Shown: piece by piece, positions 26,054-37,330 of the stretch | How the letters are laid out: every line of letters starts with the position of its first letter | Position numbering within the stretch: position 1 is the stretch's first letter | DNA from: Ophiodon elongatus | Lineage: Eukaryota; Chordata; Actinopteri; Perciformes; Hexagrammidae | Direction: 5' to 3' | Assembly (NCBI GenBank): GCA_016806645.1 | Contig: JACSYO010001932.1 | Span: forward strand, 1,803,501-1,867,500 | DNA: 64,000 nt | Translations under genes and position numbers: made by a program | Notes under the pieces: generated by a model | Told to the model about the DNA's origin: nothing | The model's input: the letters and a program-made list of their open reading frames with translations, nothing else | Database searches by the model: none

Positions 26054-26721
26054 TCTGGAGGAAGGGGTGGTGGAGGCAGTCTAGTGGCTTGAAGAGGTCC
26101 TGGATAGCAGGCGGGGGTGGAAGGACACACACATGCACCTGCACAACCTTGGACTGCTGTCAAAGACACACAAGCATGGACGGATGCACACACTCACGGA
26201 CAGATATACAGCAGATACATAAATGAGGCATTCGAGTGCAAGCACATACCGAACATCTTTTGTATGTCTTATCTCCGTCTCTTTGCTTCTCAAGGAATAT
26301 CCTTGGCTTTCTTGGCCTTGTGGTAGAAAAAGGAAATTTTGACAATGAAATTGTCAAAGACTTTTCACTCAATCCAAGGTCTGACAGCTGACGTTGGACA
26401 GCGTGTGGATTTATTCCATCTTGTAAAGTAAATGGAATTACATGCACCCAAGGGGGTACTTCTGCATTTGCCAGGGGATATGGGAAAGATTGTGTGAGTA
26501 GCTCAATTACTTTGAAAAAATAAATATGATTTGACCAAATAAGATCCACATATTTGTTTGTGTGTAGGAAGAAAATTGTTGTGATGCTGATCCGTAAAGT
26601 AAATGTACCGTCTAAATAACCACTAAGGTAACAGCTGGTAGACCGACTGCACAGTACACAACTCCCATCAACCTGAGTCAGCTGTAACAGCAAAAAGTCA
26701 AATGTTACTACAGAGAATGGA

Positions 26722-27005
26722 GTAAAAAATAATGAATGAACAGTAGAAGTAATTAGCTTAAAGTAATGAACAAACAGTTGAAATTCTTAACTTAAAGAAT
26801 ATATTGTTAGCTTAAAGAAAAAAAACAGTTGAAATAGCTTAAAGTAATGGACAAACAATTGAAATAATTGGCTTAAAGTAACGAATGAATGGTTTAAATA
26901 ATTGCCTAAAGTTCATCGGTAAATGGTTGAGATAGTTGGCTAAATGTAATGAATTAACACTTTGAATAGCTAGTAATTTATAAATGATTTAAATAGCTAA
27001 AAATA
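26722..27005 (+). repeat. Degenerate minisatellite, about 34-bp unit
   Basis: About eight diverged head-to-tail units of roughly 34 bp. Each starts near GCTTAAAGTAATGAA and ends near CAGTTGAAATAATT. Unit starts are visible near 26756, 26790, 26811, 26836, 26870, 26905 and 26939. One unit is shortened to about 20 bp, and the last units are strongly decayed. Not coding. Confidence 0.75.
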
Positions 27006-27517
27006 AGAGGCAAATTGTTAAAACTGTCAATTAAATTGTATGAAAACATTATTGTAACAATATCCACTCTTATGTAGTGTTAACATCCCGTATAAAATCA
27101 ATTGAAATAGACACATTTTGAAAAGGGGCCCACGACTTGATGGGACTGACATGTAGAGAGTAGTATAGTTGGAATCCATTGATCGGGACGACCAACATGT
27201 CAGACGGAACGACACGAACACTCAGCTGCCTCTGGACAAAAAGTTGCACATCGTCGCTTGGAACCTGGCAAGATTCTTTGTGACCATGAATTCTGGAGCT
27301 CAGCAGCGATCCAACCAGGAGGCTTCTGGCTGCGAGTCAGGCAGAGAGCAGCAGGCCAGATTGAGGAGGTTGGTCCAGACTTGTTTTCTGCTCTGCTCCT
27401 TGGCACAGAGATTAACGCTGTGTGAGTGGCCGGGCTCCAGCCCTGTCCTGGCTCGCTCTCTACACTCTCGTCCACGCTCACTCTCCTGACACGCTGCCCT
27501 CTGGCTAGCCCTCTTAT

Positions 27518-27553
27518 GTGTGGGCATGAGTGTGGGCATGAGTGTGGGCATGA
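27518..27553 (+). repeat. Three tandem copies of a 12-bp unit
   Basis: GTGTGGGCATGA is repeated exactly three times and then grades into GTGTGTGCAAG. Confidence 0.9.
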
Positions 27554-27669
27554 GTGTGTGCAAGCGCTTGACAGCGGGAGGGTTTGTGCAGTTGTATCTG
27601 TGGGCCTGAGTAATCTGTGACTGGCTTGAGTCTGTGTGCGCAATTGTCTCTATGCTATGCTATGCTATT

Positions 27670-27671
<2 letters not shown>

Positions 27672-27753
<82 letters not shown>
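27672..27753. repeat. (GT)n microsatellite
   Basis: Pure GT run of about 82 bp preceded by three TATGC units. Confidence 0.95.
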
Positions 27754-27754
<1 letters not shown>

Positions 27755-30472
27755 CAGCTGTGTGCCCTCCTCCTGTCTGCCTGTGGGACAATCAGCCGCT
27801 CCCTGCGACCACAGAGACCGAAGGCACGGGGCAAGAATGTCTTTCAGTGACCGAGCGGTGGATGCCAAGATGCACACATACACGCACACACAGGCCAACC
27901 GAACTCACACACATACATGCTGATATACACAGGTTGCTTTCTTATTTATACATGCAATTTTTATTATGGACATTATTTTATTTTTCAGGCGAATGTCACG
28001 GGAATAGATATTCTCAAGTCCTGGTCAGGCCGGAATTAGGTGAACTTTGACAGCCTTGACCAATAACAAGCTGTCTTGACAGCTGGGAGGAGAGTGATGC
28101 GATGTCAAAGAAAAGGGCTACCTAACGCAGCTTATTAGCCGTGTGGCTCTGTCCACTTTTATTGAACCCTTTGCTGTCAGAGTATGAACTGCGCTACAAA
28201 AACGAATAGCTGACACAGGAGTCAATTGAACAAATAACTGACAGTTAGCTAGCTACTGTCTTATACGACGACTTTGAGACGATTGTCTGCATTGTCTTTG
28301 AGTTTGAGTTAAGTGGGTTTTACAGTCTGTTAGGGTCTCGACGGGGGGTAAGCCGAATTATATATATACAGTATATACCATATAATAAAGTCCTATACTT
28401 GCAAATATCACATGTTATGTGTTAATGGGAGACAATAGGACATATGACACCGTCTTGCTAGTGGAATTTCAGTTCACAACACCAGCACAAAGCAGCAGTA
28501 CATGGGAGCGGCCCGACGTTTACAGTCAAATGATCCCTATGCTCGACTGAGTGATGTGCAGAGAAGATGTGCAGAGTGCTCTGCAGTGGACACTAAGTGT
28601 GTTTTCCACAAGGTTGACCTAATTGGAGTTCCTTATCTTAACTGGCAGGAGCACTGTCCCTGAGACGCAGTTATTGAAAGTCTACTCCGTGGGGTCCAAG
28701 AAAAATGTAAAGGTCAAGGCCCTCATGGGAAAGGCACTCTGAGTACTTAGGAGCGTAACAGATGTAATGGAAATTGTTTGTGATGTTTTTGCCTCAGGCA
28801 GCGAATGCCTAACCCGGAGCGTATGTTCCACAAGTCACAAAACTGTAAGAGAACAGGGCGAGAAGAAAACCGGTACAAAAAGAGAACGTTACATCTAAGC
28901 CCTGAACACTCCTATAAGGGTGAATTTGGCCTTAAATAACCTCTATACGTATTCCTAATTGCCATCTGTGAGTGCAGTTGTGTTTGCACTCATTTGCACA
29001 CCTGCACTACATGGCCCCGAATAAATAAAATTAGCACATCAAAACAAAATCTAGAGGGTTTCTGTGTGGGTTCACGTGGCGTTGGCAAATTGGCGATCCA
29101 GCCTTCATTAGTCATCCCCACATTCGGGAAGCATAAAGGCTCTCCTGGACAAAAAAACTCCACCAAGAAGGCTTTTGTGGAAGGTTAATGCGAGGAAACA
29201 TTCAGCTCTTCGAGTAATGATCCTGTCTTTTTTTTATGTAAACATGGCCATGTGCACACTTTTACCAATTTCATTTTCAAGGAGGTAAAACCCCTAATCT
29301 CCGTAAATGAAAGAAAACCCCCTCACCAGACTACACCTCAGTCCTTTTATTCTAATCGACCATCCACAATTCCTTTCAAAATGGAACAGGCAATCTAAAT
29401 GGAAACCTCATTAGCATCTTATACATAAACAACAGCCTGTTGGAAAAGACTATTTAGGTGTATTTCCTGCCTACGTCGCTCCTCTTGTGTCCCGCCGGTC
29501 TGGAGAGGCATTAATGGACAGTTGGACCGCTGAATATCATCCCAGTGTTTTTCCCTTATCAATATGTGATGAGGGCTTGGAAACAAGAGATGGATGACAA
29601 TTTCCCGCCAGTTCAGAAAAGGTGAAGGTTACTCCCACTGAAGGTCCTTTCCTGACACGTGTGATTCTTTGCTTTGATTCATGAGGAAATTGCATTTATC
29701 AGTGTGATCTAACAGTTATTTGTACATGTAATCACTCGCTCTCAGGGGTTCCTCAGGGGGCTATGAAACAGGCTTAGGGCGTTTTCCCGCTGCCACTTTT
29801 TGCTTTGTGCCACAATGAAAGATCTAATTAGTGAGGGACCCCCATCATGTCTTCTATTCGCTTTTCCACTTAAAGAATAGCTCTGTGGCTATCCCCAATA
29901 AATGAGGAGTTGAACCCTCTGTCTATGTCACACTGGGAGGGGCGCTTCTTTAGCAAAGCTGGTTGACCCTGTTCATGCTTGACTCTAATCAGGAGCAGTC
30001 CAGAGGGTGCCATGATGGCAATAAAACACGGAATACACCCTCTTCTTGTCTCTTGCCCTTCTCAGTGCAACCCTCCCGAGCTCACACACACAGGCACACA
30101 CATGATGCAGAGCCCCCCAGAGGGGCACCAAGGAGGAGGTTATAAACCATTATGAGCCAGGTTAGCCTACAGTGACAGCCCAGCTTGTTCCTCCTGCTTT
30201 GAGCAGGTCCGCGTGCTGGGCAGTCCCAGCCTCTCATCCACCGCGCTGAATAGAACCACGGGGCTCTGGCTCCACAGAGATAGTGTTATCTGGGCCGCCA
30301 CGGGGCTCAGATCGCAGCCGTGTACACACACGCTCAGCGGGCAGCGCACACATCAGCGAGAGTGCAGACAAAGAGGCCTGTGGACCAACACAAACATTAT
30401 GGGAATATAATGAAACTGCACACAAGCACATGTGCACGTGGTCACAGCCAAACAGAGACAAATGTGAAAGTT

Positions 30473-30497
30473 CACACACACACACACACACACACAC
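30473..30497. repeat. (CA)n microsatellite
   Basis: Short CA run of about 25 bp. Confidence 0.9.
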
Positions 30498-31429
30498 GTA
30501 TGTTTGGGGACAAAGGATGCCACTTTAGCCTTCAACTTGAGCCTTATAGTGACACTGATGATGCTTCTCCAACTTTCCTTACTTTTCCCCTGAAAATAGA
30601 ATTCACCTCTTGGCCTTTAGCTGGTATAAAATGACCTGCAGCTGTCACAGGACCAGCTACTCTACCAGCTGGGGCGATTCTCTCCATGCATGGTGGCCAG
30701 TGGTCACACGTCTCGGGCCATGAATCAGGCTGTAGTCCCTGCTGTTTTTAGGAATCTGAGCTATTCCACCCATTCCTGGAGATCTCCACACATGACCTGT
30801 CGCTGCTGGGAGCCCAGAGCCAGAGGGACAGGGATAAGCCGCATTTCTGCCCATTTTCCTCCAACAATTTCAATTAAAAAGAGATTTGAGGTGGAAAAGC
30901 ACATTTTCATATACAGGGCATGCTACCAAAAGCCTGGAAAAGGGTGAGATGGGGTGTGGTGGTGAGTTTTGAGGGCATTTTCTAACAGCTATGAGACGTG
31001 TCTTTTGATAGATGAAGTGTCGACATGTGGAGTGAGAGAAAGAAAGCATTATTTTTTCACCGCATTCATTTGAGTTGTGTTGATTAGAGAGATGTTTATC
31101 TTCGCATTCGGCTCATTTGATCCTGAAGCACACAATCAAAACTTTTAATCAGCAGTAAAGAATGTGAACTCACTACACTTGGACATATGATTGTACTTTG
31201 CATGGCTGAGTTATCTTTTTGAACTTCAGGCGACTCAAGAACTTCGAGGTCCTCAGGCAGAGATCTGTTTCTGAACTTAGGGCTGCACAGTTTGGGCATC
31301 CTGCCAGAAGACTATGATTCATATCTCTACACACACTTGTAACACTTGGACTGTGGGATTTTTGGGATTTTATTCACTGTATGCTTCTGATTTTTACAGT
31401 TATATCCATCTTTTCATGTAACTTTGTGA

Positions 31430-31950
31430 CTATGATATGGCAATATTGGTCTGTCGGACTGCCCACCACTTTGGTTCAGACTGAAACATCTTGACAGCTG
31501 TTTCATGGATCGCCATGAAATTCTTCACAGACATTCATTGTCTGCAGAGGATGAATCTCAATGAACTTGTGGATCCCCTGGTTGTTCCTCAATCAACACC
31601 ATGAGGTTGACTTGTGGTTCTGAGTTAAATTGTCTCGACAACCATTGGAGGGATGTTGGCGTGCTAACGCACCAAACCAAGATGGTGATCATTCTGAAAA
31701 TATTTAACATTCACTGTGAGTTTGTTAGCATGCTAGAGCCTCTCAAAGCTGCTAGCATGGCTGTAGATTCTTAGTCTGGTAACTTTTGTATTCTCATGCT
31801 GACTGTTGCATATTGCATATATTTGGATTTTTGTACAGAAAGGTTTAGTGCTTTAGTGCTATTGTATGCTAGTATGCTAACATGCGAGACATCAGGATAT
31901 TAGCATTTAGCTCAAAGCACCACTGTGCCAAAGAACAGCCTTCACTTTTT
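31430..31950 (+). repeat. Dispersed percomorph repeat
   Basis: Contains 'ATCGCCATGAAATTCTTCAC', 'GAGGATGAATCTCAATGAAC', 'CACCATGAGGTTGACTTGTG', 'CTAGCATGGCTGTAGATTCT' and 'ATTTAGCTCAAAGCACCACT'. I recognise these as blocks of one of the most abundant dispersed repeats in percomorph genes and introns. Block order appears rearranged or partly deleted. No coding capacity. Confidence 0.65.
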
Positions 31951-34267
31951 TGTCACATGTGTGTGAAGCCCATATTTTTTCAAAGACCAACTTTTTGCTA
32001 CTTATTTATTTCCTTAATTAATTAATGGCTGGCTTAAAACGTAACTCATTTTCAACCTTTTCCTCCTCAAATGTTACCCGCTTCACTTGCATCGAAAAGC
32101 CACTCAGATCTCAGATACTCATGGATGTGAGTGTGTATCTTGGGTGCACTTATAACTATTGTTGTCCCAACAATGGTCGCTAAGTTGAATACACACTTCT
32201 CTAAATCAGTTTCAACAATCAAAGCTCGTGCTGAAGGTACACTTGGCTGTCTAATGTCTCAGATTGCATTATACTGTAGTATGCTTTTATATCTACCTGC
32301 TGTGTGTTTCAAATACCAAGCGAGTCCAGACTTGTCTGTGCTGATTAATGATAAACTCTGATAGACCTTTTATCTCTTGAATGCACACAAACACACACAC
32401 ACACACACACATACACACAAACACACACAATTGCCCTGACTACAGCTTTATACTGCAGCCCATTATGTTTTAATCTCTGATATTTCACAATGACAAGTAA
32501 ACGATTTGTGTTTTTGTTATTGTTCTTTCTTTAATTGACACCATTTATTGCATCAAGGCATGATTGCATTTTTAAACAGCTTAAAAAAGTACAAATGAAA
32601 ATAACATGGTGGGATTAAAGAGCTCCTATCAAACTTGATCAATGTGATACAATAATAAAATCTGGCCTTTAAGTGTTGAGTTTATGTATCTGCTCATCAT
32701 TTGTCCCCTCAAAGCAAACAAGGTAATATATTCTCAAACACATTTTGAAACTCTGATTTGTGAAAACAAACCATGCAAATAAAAAAAGACATACAGCAAA
32801 GTAATCAATAAGGACAAATCCATCACCCAGTGACAGAAAACAGAACTGTCTCTTTTTTCTTATTATTAATCAACACAGAAACACCAATGAACTGCATATT
32901 CCTTATCAACAAATTTGGCGAAATATAATCATCAAATGCCCAGTTTTGTATATAATTGGAAAGAAAAACATTATATTTAATTATATTTATTATATTATAT
33001 TCAAAACTTGCCCACTTGACTTATTGCAGTGTTGAGTTCATGTTCAAAAACAAACTGATATGGTCAAGTACAGCTTATGCATCACGTTCATTATGGTCAG
33101 TAAACTTTTAGAAAACGGCATTTTAATATGATAAAAAATAAAACTAAACATCCTGGAAATAATCACTGTCTTGCTTTCCTAAAACTGCTGCCTATCAAAG
33201 TGCATAATGTTCGATTTTCATGACTGTCGAGAAGGCCATCAGTTTTCCGGTCTGCTCCTCTCATAACTGTAGACAAATGGCAAATATTCCTGCCTAGCTT
33301 CATGCTATATACTTTAGTGAATATATATTAAATTGACTATTTAACAAAGTCATAAATGACTGATTTCTAATCTTAGACTATGAATTTAAAGTTTCTATCC
33401 TGCTCCAATATCTTGATGAATGGCGGATTTTGCTGCATGTTAGTGAAAAAAAAAAAAAAAAAAAAAAGGTTTAATGCTAATGTAGCAAAATAGAATCCTT
33501 CATGTCGTCTCAGTCTTGTCGTGACAGTGCTTGTTTGTGGAGAGTGCTTTGAAATAGGGTGCTTGGGTTATCTTCACTTTGCTTCTGTCATCATTTCATC
33601 AAAAACCCTGGAGTGATAAATAGCTGCAGTTCAGCACTCATTTGAACACATTCTCTTATCACCAGCCGCTTGACATTTGAGCTTTTATAGTTCCAGAAAA
33701 TCCGACTTGAAGGATAAATTTGTCCCGTTTTCTGCACGCAGTCTTGCCATTGTTCTTCCTTCTGAAGAAAACATTTGCTGCCTTTCATTCTACAGAGTGC
33801 GATAATGCTCCGCATGCCACATGAAACTTTAATTTGCTTTATAAACATTTCTCGGTCGTATTGTCATATCTTTGTGCCTGATACATCAGTGCTGTGTCAT
33901 GTTACGCACTGCTGTCAATCACCTGACACCCTTCGGAAGAAAGGTGAGTCTCTACCAGGAAATAATCCCTAATAATTTTATCCAACAAACTTTGTAGTCA
34001 GATCAATGTATTTTCTAAAGGGCATCTTTGTTAACTGGGTTCATAGTTCAAGATAGCTTTGATATTATCATGTTTGTAATGTAAGAAAAGACAGCTAAAT
34101 GTTACAAAAAATAAATGACAGATGTACTGCAGAATGACTGGAGGGAGTATCTGGGCTGTAGTTCTAACCAGTGTTATCCTTTTGGTAGTAATATTGGACC
34201 AGTAATCAGACATGTTCAGGTCATTGGGAGAAGATAATTAGGAGTCAATGAGGTTTGGGGTCAAAGG
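31951..34267 (-). other. foxj1 downstream region and probable 3' UTR
   Basis: AT-rich sequence directly 3' of the foxj1 stop codon (foxj1 is on the minus strand). Candidate minus-strand AATAAA signals lie at 32986-32991 and 32544-32549; the latter would give a 3' UTR of about 1.7 kb. A poly(A)-like run sits at 33450-33468, and a CA tract at about 32391-32430 lies beyond. No other gene is seen. Confidence 0.4.
32544..32549 (-). terminator. Candidate foxj1 polyadenylation signal
   Basis: AATAAA on the minus strand within an AT-rich stretch, with an ATTAAA about 15 bases further downstream. An alternative AATAAA is at 32986-32991. Which is used cannot be decided from sequence. Confidence 0.3.
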
Positions 34268-35158
34268 TCACAGATAAGCCTCCACTCGTTCCCATGGCTG
34301 CATCTCTGTGAAGAAGCCCTCGCACAGGCCGAAGCCCTGATCCAGAGTCAGAGGAATCGCCTGCTCCTCCTCTTTGATCTCCTCCCAGGGCTGCAGCACC
34401 GCCTCCTCCTCCGGGAACAGAGCGGAGGGCTCGTCGAACTGCTGCAGGTGGTGATGACTTTGGAGCAGCTGATCCTGGTCCAGCGGATGCTGCTGCTGCA
34501 GCGGATGCTGCTGCGGCACATGGAGCTCTCCCATGTTGCCCGTGCAATCCATGGACGCGACGCTCAGCTCCATGTAACCGTAGGACTGGAGGTGGTTCAG
34601 GTGCTGGCTCTGACCCGTGACGTCCCCGCCGCCGCACCACCTCCCCAGCCCCGCCGAATGCTGCCTCCCCTGCATGGAAACCTCCATCTCGCAGCCCAGG
34701 GAGCTCAGCGCCGTGTTGATGTCCAAATCCTCGAAGGTGCTACAGTTCCCGCTGAGAACGTCGTCGAACACTGACGCCAGGTCAAAGTCTCCCCTCAGGA
34801 TGTCTGCTTTGTGGGCCTCTGTCGCTAAAAGAGGCGACTCGGTCGCCCTCAGCGCCTTGCTGTTGTTCTTAGAGGCCGGGTGCTTCCGTTTCTCGCCAAC
34901 CCCTTGGTAAGGGTAGCCATTTTGTGTGCTGTGGTAGCCCTGAACCAGTTTGCTCTGTCTGTGGGTGCCACTGCTGCTGCTGCTGCTGCTGCTGTTGTAG
35001 TTGTTAGCAGAAATCCTCCTGCGTTTGAAGATGCCATTGACGAACATATCTGCATACTGTGGATCAATCTGCCAGAAGCCTCCCTTCCCTGGCTCGTCTT
35101 TCTGTCTGGGGACCTTCTTGAAACACTTGTTGAGGGACAGGTTGTGTCGAATCGAGTT
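34268..35158 (-). CDS. foxj1 exon 2: second half of the forkhead domain and C-terminal region
   Basis: This exon continues foxj1 in phase 0 from an acceptor AG at 35159-35160 and ends at a stop at 34268-34270 (296 residues). It opens with the DNA-recognition helix NSIRHNLSLN, then wing 1 and the basic end of the forkhead domain (GKGGFWQIDPQYAD, IFKRRR). The rest is disordered: a poly-Ser run of eight residues just after the domain, a basic KRKHPASK patch, a segment LRGDFDLASVFDD (FOXJ1 proteins carry a comparable GNFDWEAIFD segment), a Gln/His-rich stretch and an acidic C-terminal part ending WERVEAYL. Human FOXJ1 ends in a similar Trp-containing SVGAFL tail. The C-terminal half is the expected transactivation region. 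The whole protein is about 492 aa, against 421 aa for human FOXJ1; the extra length is in the low-complexity C-terminal half. Confidence 0.95.
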   Translation of the reverse strand, partial: NSIRHNLSLNKCFKKVPRQKDEPGKGGFWQIDPQYADMFVNGIFKRRRISANNYNSSSSSSSSGTHRQSKLVQGYHSTQNGYPYQGVGEKRKHPASKNNSKALRATESPLLATEAHKADILRGDFDLASVFDDVLSGNCSTFEDLDINTALSSLGCEMEVSMQGRQHSAGLGRWCGGGDVTGQSQHLNHLQSYGYMELSVASMDCTGNMGELHVPQQHPLQQQHPLDQDQLLQSHHHLQQFDEPSALFPEEEAVLQPWEEIKEEEQAIPLTLDQGFGLCEGFFTEMQPWERVEAYL

Positions 35159-35425
35159 CTGTGACAAATACCAACAGAAAAAAAAAAGTATATTTAACAT
35201 GATCTCATTGGCTTCGAACAAATTTGAGTTAGTGAAGCAAAAACAGAATGTGTCAGCTTGTCTTTTTAAGGGAGATGAGAAGAGAGAAGGGGAGGGGGAG
35301 TATTGTTGTTGTTTGAATAGGAAAGCAAATGTACCTAATGAGGCTTTCTAGTAACAGGCAGCTCTGTGAATTTCAAACATGATCAGCTGTGCTTAGCTGC
35401 CATCTCTCTCAGGAGCCCTCATTAA

Positions 35426-35470
<45 letters not shown>

Positions 35471-35852
35471 ACACGTTTAAAGTGCTTTCTCCACCCCATC
35501 ACCATTCCCCTCAGACAAAAACCCACATGAGCACTCTCATAGAAGATGGAAATTTCTGAGACTCTTGCATTAAGAAACATTTGTCATTTAAATAATCAAA
35601 GGCTGAAATTAGACGATGTGTAATAGTGTGTTATAGAAAAAGAGACATGCTGGAGGATTTAAAAATATGCACTACATCTGATGGTTTTTGTTTCTCCACA
35701 TTGATAAAAGAAAGGCCTTGTCTGATGCCCTGTAGCATAACGACGTGGTGTCTGATGGTGACACTGGGATCAATTGCTCAACCTTCTCTCCCTGCCTCGC
35801 CATTTATCTGACTCATCAATAATAGAAGGGTGAGTTAGCCGGTCTCGGTTAC
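35159..35852 (-). other. foxj1 intron within the forkhead domain
   Basis: The intron is about 0.69 kb, with donor GTAACC at 35852 downwards and acceptor TTTGTCACAG ending at 35159. It is phase 0, between the codons for Gln (TWQ/SWQ position) and Asn of NSIRHN. It contains an (AC)n tract at 35427-35474. The position of this intron in the forkhead domain agrees with the FOXJ1 gene structure as I know it. Confidence 0.85.
35427..35474. repeat. (AC)n microsatellite in the foxj1 intron
   Basis: AC run of about 48 bp with one GA interruption. Confidence 0.93.
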
Positions 35853-36440
35853 CTGCCAGCTGGGCTCCGCGTGTTTGTAGTAGCAGAAATTCTCCGTTAT
35901 CCAGTTATAGATGGTGGACAGAGTCACTTTGGGCTGTTTGCTGGCCTGCATGGCCATGCAGATGAGAGAAGCGTAGGAATAGGGCGGTTTGACTTTAGGG
36001 TTGGTTTTGTAATCGACCTCCACGGGCGGGCTGGCCTGGATGGGGATCTGTGGGTAGGTGTTCCCTGGATGTGCGCAATCGGCGAACCGCGGCGCCGCGG
36101 TGCAGTCGCTGCCGGAGGTAACGGGGCTCCCGAGGTACAGAGGCATCCCGGTGGCGGCGGTGTCCCCGGCCGGCGGGCTGGAGGGAGAGTCGGAGCCACC
36201 TCTGGGAAAGCCGAGCCGCTTCAGATACAGGTTCTGCTGGGAGGACGGACAGCCAGGTCCTGATCCGTTGGGTCGCTCCGGGTCCGCGTTGAGGATGGAG
36301 AAATTCTGGAGCCAGTGGAGGCTGGTGAGGCTGTCGTCCAGGGGCGCAGAGTCGGACCCGGTGACCTGGTCCTCCGGGTACACCGCCAGCCATTTCTCCT
36401 TAAACTTGTTGGCAATGTCGGGGCTCGTCAGAACTGGCAT
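35853..36440 (-). CDS. foxj1 exon 1: forkhead box protein J1, N-terminal half
   Basis: FOXJ1 is the forkhead transcription factor that switches on the motile-cilium programme (dynein arms, intraflagellar transport, basal-body docking), for example in fish Kupffer's vesicle, pronephros and floor plate. This exon encodes 196 residues from ATG at 36438-36440 (MPVLTSPDIANKFKEKWL). The open frame extends upstream only through a TTG, so this ATG is the likely start. The diagnostic FOXJ1 block DDSLTSLHWLQNFSILNA is at residues 35-52. The forkhead domain begins at about residue 148 (NPKVKPPYSYASLICMAMQ) and runs to the exon end through helix 2 (TLSTIYNWITENF). The donor is at 35852/35851. GC-rich codon use makes a local CpG-rich region. 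Teleosts have foxj1a and foxj1b; I cannot decide between them with confidence. Confidence 0.96.

Positions 36441-37330
<890 letters not shown>

Larger units (their letters stand above)
22446..26700. other. Intergenic region, no gene recognised
   Basis: Holds a pyrimidine-rich strand with a CT microsatellite (23140-23420), a closely spaced GT and CA pair (23517-23571 and 23660-23767) and an 87-bp GT tract (25966-26052). Open frames in this stretch are low-complexity translations of these repeats. Confidence 0.5.
27006..31429. other. Intergenic region, no gene recognised
   Basis: Contains a 12-bp tandem array (27518-27553), a GT tract (27672-27753) and a short CA tract (30473-30497). The 28040-28200, 28960-29180, 29400-29640 and 29760-29960 stretches are free of simple repeats and carry homeodomain-like cores (CTCATTAGC, CTAATTAGTG). 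They are plausible long-range enhancers of a neighbouring gene, but nothing here proves function. Confidence 0.4.

Noticed and set aside
26722..27005. Possible CRISPR-like array
   Set aside because: Direct repeats without unique spacers in a vertebrate genome; it is a degenerate minisatellite.
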